NCBI GenBank assembly: GCA_963932145.1
Contig: OZ010574.1
Span: 58,906,732-58,970,731, forward strand
Direction of reading: 5' to 3'
Source of the DNA: Acanthosepion lycidas
Lineage: Eukaryota; Mollusca; Cephalopoda; Sepiida; Sepiidae
DNA: 64,000 bases
Each line of letters begins with the position of its first letter. The stretch's first letter is position 1. The notes beneath the pieces are model-generated. The model saw nothing but the letters and a program-made list of their open reading frames with translations, did no database searches and was not told the origin of the DNA. This document shows, in pieces, positions 34,228-45,300 of the stretch. The position numbers were made by a program, and so were the translations under genes.

Positions 34228-34465
34228 TGCTATGGTGACCTACCTACATGGGAATGAACTCTTCCTCCTTCATAAATACCAACCTGCAAGACCTCATAGG
34301 AGACAGTCAAGAGACAGTGTAACCTGACAGTTTGGACGGACACTTCTATCTGCTGACTAATAACACTTTTATTTTGTATATATGTTCTGTTATTTCAATA
34401 CACTTGTTCAACCTACCTTTTTTTTTTTCCGTGTCTTTCTTTCTGGCCCCTAACAGGCCACAACA
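34228..34465 (+). repeat. 3' LTR of gypsy element (238 bp)
   Basis: It starts TGCTATGGTGACC and ends GGCCACAACA, matching 29315-29543. Differences include a few substitutions, a TATATGTTC/AAGTATC change and a longer T run near 34420, so the two LTRs have diverged visibly since insertion. TCAAT follows (34466-34470). Confidence 0.9.
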
Positions 34466-34470
34466 TCAAT

Positions 34471-35080
34471 TGTATATAATATTTCCCAACAAAATATATA
34501 TGACCAAGATACAAACCATCTTAATTCAAGAAGGATGCCTCTCTTTGTAAAGCCTACCTTTTATAACTCAACAGAATTAACTGGAAATACAAACTTATCT
34601 CCCTTTATTAACTATATAAATACATTAGCAATTCTTCCACTTGTTATTTGACATTTTTTTTTGTAGTGTTCAATACAAGAGGGATATCATTCAGCTTTTA
34701 CAAAAGATACATAAATGAAAATTAAATATAATGCATCTTGACAAGCTGTACAGTAGATCCATTGAGTTGTGATACATACCCAAAGGTCAATTAGCATTTT
34801 TTTAAGGAATTCAAAATTTGTAACTCTGTTGGGATCAATAAAACTTTTTCCAAAGTCTTTTTTGTTCAGAATTTGTCTCACAAAAGCAGATATTAATGAT
34901 TTTATGATATATTATAGTGTTACATATATTCATTTGTTCTTTTTCTGATGTTCTGCAAATGATCTTGAAGAATAATCTATCATAGCATTTTTACTTCTTA
35001 GTAAATCTGGTCATCCTGTGAAACTTATCCAGTGTTATTGAAATTTTTTTTCAGATTAGACATCTGAGATAAAATGCTAA
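34471..35080. other. No gene recognised
   Basis: AT-rich host or old repeat sequence. The minus reading at 34687-34881 has no motif. Confidence 0.5.
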
Positions 35081-35735
35081 GTAGACAAAAATGAGTATGT
35101 TCAACATCTCTTTGCTTTTAACCAAGGTTACAAAGCTGCCAAAGCTACCAGAGACATTTGTGCTGTGTACTGAGATGACTTAATTACTGACAGAATGGCA
35201 CAGAAATCGTTTTCCAGTTTCAAAGAAGGGAAGTTTGAACTCATAACTCTCCACATCCTGGCCAACCTGTCGAGTTTGAAGTGAATTAATTGCACATGCT
35301 GATTAAAGAACCATGCCAGACCAAAATAGGGAGATGTCTCAGAAGATGTAAAGCTCGCCTGTTATTATTGCTCATCTTCGCCAACAATCAAACAGTCAAT
35401 GCTAAGCTGTATGTTTAACAAATGAACAGGCTCAGAGAATTTATCTGAAAAAACCTGACCAGCAATACAATTAAAGGGCTTGGTTGGGAAGTTCTGCCAC
35501 AGCCACCATATTCACTTGATTTAGCCCCTTCAGACTACCATCTTTTTCTGTCAGTTTCTAAAATTTTGAGGAGTGTTTCATTCAACAATGATGTGGAAAT
35601 TAAAACATGGCTTGATAAATTTTTCAAGTCAAAACCTAGTGATTTCTCTTGTCAAGGTATTGAAAATTAGTGAATCATTAGAAGGAGTTTGTAAGCAAAG
35701 AAAGGGAATACATTGTTGAAGAATACTAATAAACT
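35081..35735 (+). pseudogene. Mariner transposase fossil 2
   Basis: The plus reading starts with NQGYKAAKATRDICAVY and MAQKSFSSFKEGKFEL, the N-terminal helix-turn-helix region. Most of the central domain with the first Asp is deleted or scrambled. The C-terminal half is clear: GWEVLPQPPYSLDLAPSDYH contains the third Asp (DLAPSD) of the DD34D triad, followed by ILRSVSFNNDVEIKTWLDKF and FKSKPSDF, then a GIEN end near 35665. Termini and TA flanks are not visible. Its sequence resembles the Hsmar/cecropia-type mariners, whose TTAGGTTGGTGCAAAA ends match the MITEs here; the link is inference. Confidence 0.8.
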
Positions 35736-37450
35736 ACTAATAAATAATAAGTATTAAAATAAATTAAAAAACTAACAAATTTATGTAACAACGTAATATT
35801 TTCTGAATTGTGCTCTAATTGTTGCTGTTCTAGTTGTAATAATCAGTTTCTAAAAGTTTGAAAAAATACAAAACACATGCTTCCACAGACAGTGCTTTTG
35901 ACAATTCTAATGCTCTTAGATTGCCAAGCAATGGGCACATATTTGTTGTTATTGCCAACCAAAAAATAATTTAGCCTGCATGTGATCACTATATGCAACT
36001 ATTTGTAAACAATCAAGATTCACAAATTCTAGAATAATTGTTGAAGACTTTTCCTTTTTTGCTTTCTTTGTTTTGTTTAATGGTCTATATTTTTCTGCTT
36101 CAGAATAATACAATTCTCAAACATAACTCAAATAGGGTCAAATTTGTGATGTTAACCAATTGCTGTGATCACATTTACTGATATTCTATGTTCATGTTTC
36201 TGTTATTTATCATTTAGATATATTACAGTTTCTTCACATTCATTCTGTCCCAATTTAACATTTCTCTCTATTGTTTTTAGCATCCAATTTAAATTATGCT
36301 TTCTTTAAACATTTTATGAAACTTGCCTATAACACGAGCTTGAAAATTTTCTGATCTTGCAAAACAGAAATGAGTAGAAAATATACCATGCAACTTTTTT
36401 CAAATTATATGAACACTTCTTGATTATATTTTGAAGATACAACTCTTAACTTTAATAACATTAAGAGTTTTCAAATATAATAGAAATGGTACATTAGACT
36501 CTTAAGAAGGATTTAAATCAATGTCAAATTACTTGTTCAGTAAAAATTGAAATTGAAGAATAAATCATTTAGTTTTATTCATCTTCAAAAATATGCTTCA
36601 CATATTTGCCGTTCAGATACACCATGCTGAGAATTTAGCTAAAAACAGACTGTTTTATAGTTATATTCACTAAATACTTGTTTTGGTCTGATGTCATACC
36701 TGTCTTGAATCTTCTCCAGTCTAAATTTTTGTCACAAGTTTACATTTAATTACTTGACCTACTTTAAGAAGCTCAATCACCATTCAAACAGCTTTGTTAA
36801 GGTGGTCTGCCTTTTACATTCATAGTTTGTTGCTGCTTGATATTATCGTCCTGCAAGATTTATCTCATTGATTTACTGGTTCAATATCCCTATCAATGTT
36901 TTCATAATCAGATACTTTTTTCATAATCAGCAGATTCATTACACTCAGCCATCTTGTTAATTTTTTTTTCAGAGATCTTATGTTCAATAAGAGAGAACTT
37001 TAAACTAGATGTATGCACTCATATGCTCCCAGTAGGGGACAATCCCAGGACATGAGCCATATCACAATTATTATATGACTGTAGCATACTTTTACTGATT
37101 TGATGATGGCATGCACATTTTAATTTAGATTTACAATAAAAACTTTTTCAAACAGTATACATAACATGGTGGTTGCCAATTACAATTTCACAAGGGCAGA
37201 GACTAGAGTTTATCATTTCTAAAAGGAAAAGTAGCTTCGGATTTGTGCTAGACCTACAAAGACTGAAGTGTAGTGTTGTCACTTACAGCTAATGTTAGAA
37301 TTACTTTAAAATTGTAAACTGTATCTTCTATAGTTTTACAGATTTTTCCAAGTATATTTAACTCAGGGCATTACTTGAGTAGCAGTATTATGTATAGTAA
37401 AATGTAAGTTCTGTGCTATATAACAAAATGTCTGATTATTAAATTATCTG
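35736..37450. other. No gene recognised
   Basis: AT-rich, with no domain, RNA or repeat structure that I can support. Confidence 0.5.
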
Positions 37451-37454
37451 TTAG

Positions 37455-37930
37455 AAAAGAACCTAGTCCCAAAATGCACTGCCAAAACTCCAGGGCTGGC
37501 AGTATGTCAAAGTAATGATAGTTGGCGTCACTGTACCTTGACATCTTGGAAATGTCTGGCCAAATATCAGTTGTACTTTGACATCTGGAAAATCAATGTG
37601 AACATTGGCTAAGTTCCTCATGGCAATGCAACATGAATCATTGGAGTTCAAACTGGGCATGAGAGTGAGTACCAAACAGATGGGACATTTCATTCCTGAA
37701 ATTAAGGCAATATTTGATATCCTTTGCACAGAATTGGTTTAGGAAGTGTCTTTTGACATGTGTCCAATTGAGTATTTATGGAATGTGGTGGAGAGGTCTA
37801 TACATAAACAATATCCAGTACCTACAAATATCAGCAAATAGATAATTGAGATAGTATAGCTCAAGGTGTTGAACCACTGGTAGAGTCTATATCATTTCGA
37901 GTTGCTACACTTCAGACTAAAAGAGATCAT
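37455..37930 (+). pseudogene. Tc1-like transposase C-terminal fossil
   Basis: From about 37755 the plus strand reads DMCPIEYLWNVVERSIHKQY, which matches the DxxPIExxW block with the catalytic Glu of Tc1 transposases, then PVPTNISK and, after stops, NHWSLYHFELLHF-like tail text. The upstream part from 37463 is less clear: the K-x-P-G and W-K-x-L-A segments in plus frames may be the degraded core. No inverted termini seen. Confidence 0.65.
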
Positions 37931-38309
37931 ACATGATACTAGACACCTATCTCAAATTTTGGCAAGTCAATGTATGCCATCCAGTGTTGTTAGATAGCAC
38001 TGATGATACCAGAGCTTTCCTTGCCACAAGGTTTTACTCCAATGTTACATCTGGTTTTCTTATAATTGATATATATTTCACAAGAAACAGGAAGCTTCAG
38101 CACTATTTTTTTTTATCAATTCATAGATTCTTAATTTCAGCATTACAAAACTTTACAAATCTTTCTATGATATTCATGGCTCTCTGCAACTTTTATCTTT
38201 TGTTACTTTAAGTGAATTTTGCCTTTTTAACATTCCTATTTGTTCTTATGCCATCCATTCACACAAACTGGTTAAGTCAATTATTTGCTATTTCCTCCTC
38301 ATCAACATC

Positions 38310-38849
38310 CTGTGAGTGTTAAATTTTCTAGACTCTGAACAATCAAGAGGGTGAGACTCACCTTCACAAGGAGGTTTCCAAATAGCATCCAGTTGGCTGA
38401 CAAAAACAGGGTTGTAACTCAATATATTTTCCTCAATATTTATTGTATAAAAATACAATTACGGCACAAGGCCTAAAATAGTGAATGGGTTGAGGCTGGT
38501 CTTCACTTACTATCTTATACCTAGCTAATCTGATTCACAACCCATTCACTTATTACAATTTGCAAATTCACCATAAGAACTCATCCATCATCAATCAATC
38601 AATCCTCCATAATGCCGCATCCTCAATATATTTTCCTCTCTTGAATAGTCACAATAATGCTGCATATTTATTGAGTACAATATCCACAATGATATCTTCA
38701 GCCAATCAGAACTTATAGAATAGGCTTGCCTGGGCAACAGAATGGAATTTCCCTTGTTGTTTCCAATTTGCCCAGCATATAAACTTGGTTAGTCAGACTC
38801 AACTTCTATCACAGCCGAGTACTGTCTGTTACTATTACCAAATTCTACA
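38310..38849 (+). repeat. Probable 5' LTR of SAM-gag gypsy element
   Basis: The right boundary is firm: CTACA ends at 38849 and a primer-binding-type sequence TGGCGCTGCGGGCAG starts at 38850. A TATAAA box lies at about 38778-38783. The left boundary is uncertain because no 3' LTR partner exists in the window. The left part contains ACGGCACAAGGCC, a motif reminiscent of cephalopod SINE sequence, so a SINE-derived segment may be embedded. Confidence 0.55.
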
Positions 38850-38865
38850 TGGCGCTGCGGGCAGG
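38850..38865 (+). promoter_or_regulatory. Primer-binding site
   Basis: TGGCGCTGCGGGCAGG directly follows the LTR-type CTACA end and directly precedes the gag ATG. A TGG start and this position are those of a tRNA primer site. The tRNA is not assigned. Confidence 0.65.
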
Positions 38866-39150
38866 ATGGAATCTGAGGATTGGGAAAATTACCTCATTGA
38901 AGCAGGATTCTCTGCCGACTCAGCCAAGAACTATGCTGCAATATTTGCAAGTGAAAAGCTGACAAAGGAGAACTTGCAAATGATGGATCTAGCTATGCTG
39001 AGAGAGTTGGGAGTCAAGGCAATGAAAGAAGCCCTATTTATCCTTAAGCAAGCTAAGGAACTCACCACCCAAACGATCCCTGCTAAAGAACCAGCAGCCA
39101 AGCTTCCTCAGATCCATTTGGAACTGATCCCTCAACAATTCAGGAAATTT
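38866..39150 (+). pseudogene. Gypsy gag with N-terminal SAM-like domain
   Basis: It starts at the ATG inside GCAGGATGG, right after the primer site. It reads MESEDWENYLIEAGFSADSA, then KNYAAIFASEKLTKENLQMM and LAMLRELGVKAMKEALFIL: five short helices with the W-x-x-x-L and L-x-x-L-G-(I/V) pattern of a sterile alpha motif. A stop falls at about 39150 (RKF-stop) and the capsid part continues in other frames. SAM domains at the gag N-terminus are known in a metazoan gypsy clade and probably mediate particle or partner assembly (inference). Confidence 0.75.
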
Positions 39151-39870
39151 TGAATTGATTGGGAAGTATTTATGAAAATGACGGGCAGACCAACATCCAG
39201 TTATATAATTGTGCTGATGAATCAGTCCAAAATGCCATAATCAACACCTATTCGAATTTTTTTCCACTGACCCCAAAAAAGCTACTTGAAATAATAGAGA
39301 CGTTAGTCACACAGTGATCAAATCATATGGTCCATTGCATCACCTTTGCATCCATGTCACAAGTCAAAATCAAACCTGTACAGCAGTACCTTGGTCACCT
39401 TAGGGCTACAGCCCTTGACTGCAATTTTTTATGTTCCTCTTGTGAATACGATCTGTCTGATGTATATATCAAGGAACAACTAGGGAATGATGCACTCCAA
39501 ACAGATTTGCTAGCCAAAGCCAGAGTACTGAAATCTCTCGAGCAGAACTTGTCATGCTGAGGCATTTGAATCGGCATTACAGGACCAGACTGCAATGACC
39601 AATACCTCTGACATGGCTACTGTTCAGAAGTCAACTTACCATAGACAGAATAACAATATCCGTGCTTATACCTCGAATCATGACAACATTGTCAGTGAGC
39701 CAAACCCCCACCAAGCTTGCAGAGGCTGTAGTAGCCACCAACATGGCATTCCAGGAACAAGTTCCCGCCAGCTAGCATGTCCAGCATGGAGTCAAACATG
39801 CACCACTTGTGGAAAGTCCAACCATTTTGCAAGATTGTGCCTAGCAAAAAAGGTAAAAAATAAGTAAAAA
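39151..39870 (+). pseudogene. Gypsy gag capsid and zinc knuckle
   Basis: The capsid-like text is split between frames (39327-39560, containing QYLGHLRATALDCNF and YIKEQLGNDALQTDLL). It shifts near 39560 to the reading at 39595-39867. That reading ends with a cysteine-rich region HQACRGCSSHQHG and then CTTCGKSNHFARLCLAKK, a CCHC knuckle (C-x2-C-x4-H-x4-C). It binds nucleic acid in active elements. At least two frameshifts. Confidence 0.75.
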
Positions 39871-39929
39871 GCAGTGAATCTGATGAAGCTTCCATGGACA
39901 CTGCCATTGCCCATATTACATTCAACCAA

Positions 39930-40375
39930 AAAGTCAAATAGTTGAATTAAATGCGTCAGCAATCCCGTATTCACCTAATCCGGACCCCAGACAAGCTAGA
40001 AACATCCCTGATATGAAGAGCACTACACTTAAGGTCTTCCCTGACAGTGGAGCATCCATGTGTCTTGGGGGACCAAAGCATTTAGAAAAGATGGGACTCA
40101 CAAACTGCAACCTGATCCCATCAGAGAAAATAGTTTGCGCCGTAGGAGGCTTCACCCTCATTTGTCGAGGTTGGCTGCCAATTAAATTTATCATTGGAGG
40201 GAAAGTTACCAAACAAGCTTTCTATATGTGCAAACAAATTGAGCAGCTTTATTTTAGCAAAGCAGCATGCATTGATGTGGGAATATTACATGAAAATTTC
40301 CCAAACAATTTTGCAACATTATCAAGCAAAGCTGACGCACATATATCCCCGTCAGAGATGTCTATGAAAAATTAA
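39930..40375 (+). pseudogene. Gypsy aspartic protease, element truncated after it
   Basis: The reading at 40013-40375 has the active-site box VFPDSGASMCLGG, then KMGLTNCNLIPSEKIVCAVG and the flap/end block LICRGWLPIKFIIGGKVTKQ, LYFSKAACIDVGILHENFP. The active site D-S-G-A is intact and the frame is open for 120 codons. No RT follows: after 40375 the sequence becomes AT-rich and reaches a 32-nt poly(A) at 40457-40488. The element is therefore 3'-truncated, losing RT, RNase H, integrase and 3' LTR. Confidence 0.78.
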
Positions 40376-40455
40376 ACTACAATCCCAAATTAGCTAATAA
40401 AACAAAGGATAGACGGCAACATGTATCTTTTAATTAACTAAATTATTGAAAGCTT

Positions 40456-40456
<1 letters not shown>

Positions 40457-40488
<32 letters not shown>
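40457..40488. repeat. Poly(A) tract, 32 nt
   Basis: A pure A run shortly after the truncated protease. It might reflect insertion of a reverse-transcribed partial RNA, but no signal or target duplication is found. Confidence 0.9.
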
Positions 40489-40491
<3 letters not shown>

Positions 40492-42425
40492 AATATCAAA
40501 AGTTGTATGCTGTAAAAATGTGTAAATTTTTCTAGTTTTACTGAAAAGTAAACTCCTTTTACAATTAGATATAAAATGTTAAATTTTAGGAATGAAAATA
40601 GCTGTATTCAAAGTTTATCAAACTGACAACAGATAAAATACACTTTTATACAATATAAACCACAGAGTTGATAGAATGCAAGAGAACTTTTCATTGAAGC
40701 AGATACAAATAAACAACTCAATTCTTATTCTATTCCTATACAACTGATAAATTGTAAATAATGATTTTAAAACCAATGAGTCAAGCACTGCTAAATAATC
40801 CTTTTTGGTCATTCCATGTCAATTCAATCAATCAATGTAACACTGCAAAAATAGATATTTTTCATTCTGAAATATGTTGTAGATTTTATAGTCATTAGAA
40901 AATACTAAAAATTTTAAGTGAAAATTCTTTACTATTCATGAGAAAATGCAAGTTGAAATTCTGCTGAGGTTAGCATTTTCTGTTGACAGATATTTTCAAA
41001 CTTAATGATCTCACAAAAACCCTTATATCTTCTGATCCATTGGACAGAAATTAATGAGATTTAATACCCTTATAGAATGTTAGTCAAGGAATCGAAATAT
41101 CCATTTAGAATTTTACAGAGAATAACGAAAAGTAGATATTAGCAGTTTTCTGGTAAAAAAAAAAAAAATTGAAAATTTTTAAGCAGCTGACCACACAGAA
41201 AAATTAATATCATCTACAACCCCTAAAAGTAGCAAAATGGTGGCACAACATTTGAAAACTAGAATATTTAGGGAAAAAATCCCAATAAGTTTTATTAACT
41301 GTCTCTCAAAGCTACCAATTCTAGACCTCTTAATAGTTTTTTCTCAAAAATTCTGATTCATAGTAATTTTGCATTTATGATCTTCTAATATTGGCATTGA
41401 GAAAACATTACATTGTATTTGGTTTTTGCTTCAACTATTGAATATTCACCTTACCCTTTCAAATAACGAAAAAGTGATAAGCAATGAAATTAAAAAAATA
41501 TTTTAAGTTATTTTTAAGGAAAGAAATACTGACATTAAATAACATTTTGCTGAAGAACACTCATATATTGAATAAAATATAATAGTTATGTGTTACTAGG
41601 AATCACTAACAACATGTTAGTATTGAATCACATTAATATTGAGCTATTTAAAGTTACTTTAACCTAAATACTAATATCAAGTTGAATCATCTTGTTATAA
41701 AATAAATAAATATTAAAAATTAAAAAGGAAAATTAAAATTATTACAAATGTTAAAATAGCTATTTCTGAAAGGGATTCACAAAAATGAAGTAAAAATGGT
41801 TTTTATAAAATGTGAATAAATTTCCTTCTGATCACAATGAGTATTCATCATTATGTGGCAAAATCCATAACTGCATAAAAATGTTAAACTACTGAGAAAA
41901 CAGAATATGGATTAATAAATCAAGTGTGATAAGAGTAGCAAAGACAAAATCAAGACCAGGCCACTCATCAATACAAGTTATGGGTGAAACAAGTACAAAT
42001 AGAGTAGAGACATTAACATTGTAAAGTAAACAGAAGTGGAAAGTGGTGATGAACCCAACAATTCAGGGTGTTGAAATATAGCAGTTCAGTGTGCAATGAG
42101 AGACTATAAATTCTAGTCTGAAAGTATCTGCTACAATATGAACTGAACAGATATAACATTAAGAACAGAAATAAATACAAATATATTGTAGGCACAAAGA
42201 TGGAAACCATATACATACCACAACAGTGGAAGCATCTGGCAACTTAATATAACCTGTGACAAATATAATGGTTGAAAATGGTAACAAGTAGCAACAGTAG
42301 ACATTTTTAATTGTTGAATTCATTAAACAAACTATACTAATTAAAATAGAAAGAGTTCTTGTTATGAAAACAAGAATGCAAGGAAACTCATGAAATTTCT
42401 GCACCAGCTACAAGATACCAGCAGA
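40489..42425. other. No gene recognised
   Basis: AT-rich and stop-dense. Readings at 40618-40812, 42013-42216 and 42159-42404 are short and carry no motif. Confidence 0.5.
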
Positions 42426-42429
42426 TATT

Positions 42430-42604
42430 GTGAATTTTAACCTTTAGGACAAGAAGAAATGTATACTGAATTGATTCAGCCAAGACTGAAAGAAGATATG
42501 TGGAATAATTTGCATAGATTTAAAATGTTAGAATAGTTGCAATTAAACAAAATGTTGTTAGAGGCATTGAATTTATTTAACAGAAAGAATTGATTGAAAA
42601 ATTC

Positions 42605-42642
<38 letters not shown>

Positions 42643-43020
42643 CAACCTGAAATTATAGACACATACATGATAAAGAAAACAAGACTAAAATCCAAATAGT
42701 GTAACTATGAGCATGAACCAGAGAAAAATATTTGGCATGGATACAGATATATAAAAAGAAAAATCATTTTCAATCAGTGTGTAAATTTAAAAAAGAAAAA
42801 TACAAAGAGTGTTGAAAAAAATAGAAGACACTTTAAAAAGTGAAACTGGTATGTTCTTAATAAAAATGATAAGAAAAGATATGCCTTCATGGAAATTAAA
42901 TTGAATAGGGTAAAATTAAAAATGCAGATTGATATTGGCAGCAAAGTAACACTAATTCCAGAGAACCTTTGGGAACAAATAGGTAAACCAAAACTATATA
43001 AAATGCTCCATCACACAAAT
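42430..43020 (+). pseudogene. Outer gypsy element: gag end, knuckle and protease
   Basis: Gag-like LKEDMWNNLHRFKMLE text near 42490 is followed, after a 30-nt poly(A) at 42610-42639, by a decayed knuckle (CNYEHEPEKNIWHGY.. then KNHFQSVCK near 42700-42790). The protease reads NRVKLKMQIDIGSKVTLIPE and NLWEQIGKPKLYKM at 42900-43005, with D-I-G-S in place of D-T-G-S. It is disrupted at about 43020 by mariner-derived sequence. Together with 43330-43428 and 50150-50600 it is one older gypsy copy. Confidence 0.65.
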
Positions 43021-43023
43021 CCT

Positions 43024-43295
43024 TGGTTTCAATAGCTGCTGTGAATGACTGACTTTGAACTGGTTGATCAACATCCCTATTCTCTTGATTTGGTGCTCTC
43101 ATAACTCATCTATTCCCCAACATGAAGAAACAGTTGGCTGGGAACCAATATTGATGATAACATTATATCTGCTGTTGATGCCTTTTTTGACTAACAGGAT
43201 GAAAGTTTCATTACCAATGGAATCCAAACACTCCAACCCCAATTGAAAAAGTGTGTGGACTGCAAGAGGGTCTATGTTGAAAAATAAGTTTCATT
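43024..43295 (+). pseudogene. Mariner transposase fossil 3 inside the gypsy element
   Basis: The plus reading gives FELVDQHPYSLDLVLS (third Asp block, PYSPDLAPSD-type with the final D replaced by a stop). It then gives IDDNIISAVDAFFD, a stop, and QDESFITNGIQTLQPQLKKC and VDCKRVYVEK, the mariner C-terminus. Only the C-terminal third is present. It separates the gypsy protease from its RT, which suggests insertion, although termini are lost. Confidence 0.75.
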
Positions 43296-43329
43296 TGCTC
43301 ACATTCCATGAGAGTAACTAAGTCAGCCT

Positions 43330-43428
43330 ATGGAATTTATATTCATTAGCAGAAACTAAACGCTTTATGAAAATTGATGTAAAAAGCATATAACATCAGA
43401 TTCAGATTGATGATAGATTTAAGGAAAG
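43330..43428 (+). pseudogene. Outer gypsy element: RT first-Asp segment
   Basis: Plus text FMKIDVKSI, stop, HQIQIDDRFKE at 43366-43428 matches the gypsy RT block F-(S/T)-K-I-D-x-(K)-(S)-A-(Y/F)-H-Q-I. It is cut immediately by the Copia LTR at 43429. Confidence 0.6.
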
Positions 43429-43621
43429 TTCTATTCTATGGACAATATTTGTTACTCTGCATAGGGATTGAACTTACATCCTCCCGATTATAAAAACTAA
43501 TTCTTTTTTGGATTAACTCGCCTGCTAGTTCAGATGGTAGCTCAATTTAAGCTAGTTGTTTTTCTTTAGATGAGAGGACTTTCAGTTGCCTGGTGATTTC
43601 CTGTTTGTTACTGTGTTAGAT
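43429..43621 (+). repeat. 5' LTR of Copia element (~190 bp)
   Basis: It aligns with 49843-50030 in the same orientation. Landmarks are TTCTATTCTATGGACAATAT, GAACTTACATCCTCC, AGATGGTAGCTCAATTTAAG, CTAGTTGTTTTTCT and TTTCAGTTGCCTGGT. The last ~20 bp and the first few bases are diverged, so the exact TG/CA ends are uncertain. Confidence 0.8.
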
Positions 43622-44129
43622 TAAATCTTTAAAAGTTAAGTCTTTTGTTTAAAAAAAAAAAACCTCCATTATTTTGTTGTTTTATTGTTTGTGGATTTAA
43701 AGTAAATTCTTTATTTCTGCTCTTCAAACCGTAATATGTAAAAAATATTCTAATTTGTTTTGATGTTTTACTTTTCTGTTTTAAAATTTTTTTGCTTTTG
43801 CCTAAATCAAAAACAGACTTTTTGCAAAAATTCTCAAAAACCAAAATGGCCAACAAATGTTGGCCAATTAAAAAAAAAAAAAAAATTATTTGGGACCATC
43901 TTTAAAGTGGACCCACAAGATAAATGAAAAATAAGTACCAATGAAAATCCTTGTTGGATGATGAAATAAACCTGAACAAAAATGAAAAAAATTAAAAGTA
44001 TGGAGGCCAATAACAGCCAAATTACCAAAGACCAAGAATGTATAAATCATTGGCTTTCCTGGGAGTTAAAGAATAATTAACGATAAAGTCTTCTTCATGT
44101 GGGACATATTGTTACCCACATCTGAAGAC
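43622..44129 (+). other. Copia leader/gag-protease region, not readable
   Basis: This lies between the 5' LTR and the embedded LINE-like piece. MEANNSQITKDQECINHWLS (about 44005-44065) may be retroelement gag text, but no domain can be assigned. An A run occurs at 43869-43884. Confidence 0.4.
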
Positions 44130-44555
44130 TGCAAGTGGGCGACTAATAACAAAAGTTGTGATTATTCAAACTGAGTATGAAGGCAGTATGTTAGACCAAT
44201 TGTAGTAATATTTGAGGTTCCTCCTCAGGTTCTCAGGGAGCATCTGGTCATGTATCTGTCACAGTTTGGACAGACACTGGGCACAACATGTGATAGTCTG
44301 AACAGGGGATGGAGTTTTGATGGCATGCTCAATCGGAAAGCCTACCTCTCCATCCCCATCTGTCTTGATGTAGCAGGCTTGAAAATGCCGGTCATAGTGA
44401 CTAGCTGAAAATCAACGTGCTGGTAGTGTGAAAAGACTGGTCACCTCTCCTCTCCCTTCCTAGAGAAGAAGGCCTCTGGAGTTTAAACCCCGAGTGAACA
44501 TACTCCCCCTCTCTGGTCAAGTTATTTCCACCTCACCTGTGATGGGCATGCCAGA
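44130..44555 (+). pseudogene. LINE ORF1-like nucleic-acid-binding fragment
   Basis: The plus reading (about 44200-44470) gives VVIFEVPPQVLREHLVMYLS, QFGQTLGTTCDSLNRGWSFD, GMLNRKAYLSIPICLDVAG and, after a stop, STCW, stop, CEKTGHLSS: an RRM-like plan ending in a CCHC-like knuckle (C-x2-C-x3-G-H), as in ORF1 of several animal LINEs. It is GC-richer than its surroundings. It sits where Copia gag/protease should be, so it is probably an insertion into the Copia element; alternatively it is unrelated gag. Confidence 0.45.
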
Positions 44556-45300
44556 GTAGTAAAATAACAGAGAAGCTACATAAGCAGTTTAGCCACCATA
44601 GTACAGATAAATTTTGCACATTGGTAAAAAGTGCAAGGATAAGAGATACAAAGTTTCTCATTATTTTAAAAGATTATTGCAGCATACACTTACGTTACAA
44701 AAAACCAGGCAGAGGCCTATTGTCGGTTTCCCTTTGCATTCAGTTTAATGAGAATGGACATAAAGGAAATCAGAGGAAATAAGGTTTTGCATATGATTGA
44801 CCATGACACTAGGTACAGTGTAACCACAAGAATTAAAAGAAGCTAGTGAGATTATTGGTGTAGTATTCAGATTTTAAATTTCCTACATTGGTGCTCCTGA
44901 CCTTTTAACTGGAAAATTTTAAATGGAAGGGAAATCAATAACATTATGTTAAAGAACCTGAACACTTTTGTCAGAAAAAAAAAATAAAAAAAAATAACAA
45001 ACAAGCTCAGAGCCTATGGAGCAGTGGGCTTAATGAATGCCATAATGGAATATTGAATCTCACAGTAATCAAAACAATTGAAGATGTCGGTTGTTCCTTT
45101 GATGATGCATTGGGATGTTCTGTCAGTGCCAAAAATATCCTACACAACATCAATGGATTTAGTCCTAACCAGCTTATATTTGGCTACAACACCAGTGTAT
45201 GTCCTGTCTTAAAAAGTCAACTGCCTACTTTTGAAGGTATTTCTTCTAGCAGGATTGGAGCAAATAATTTAAAAGCAAAGGACATTTGTCCAGGATGAAT
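44556..45300 (+). pseudogene. Copia GAG-pre-integrase and integrase
   Basis: KLHKQFSHHSTDKFCTLVKS at about 44572-44630 is the pre-integrase H-containing block. RPIVGFPFAFSLMRMDIKEI follows, then HMIDHDTRYSVTTRIK with the first catalytic Asp. A broken D-G-G-E-F region lies near 44905-44930. SLWSSGLNECHNGILNL at 45007-45060 (the catalytic Glu block) leads to KNILHNINGFSPNQLIFGYN. The readings shift frame at least twice. This is the order of a Pseudoviridae (Ty1/copia) integrase, upstream of RT, which separates it from gypsy. Confidence 0.82.
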
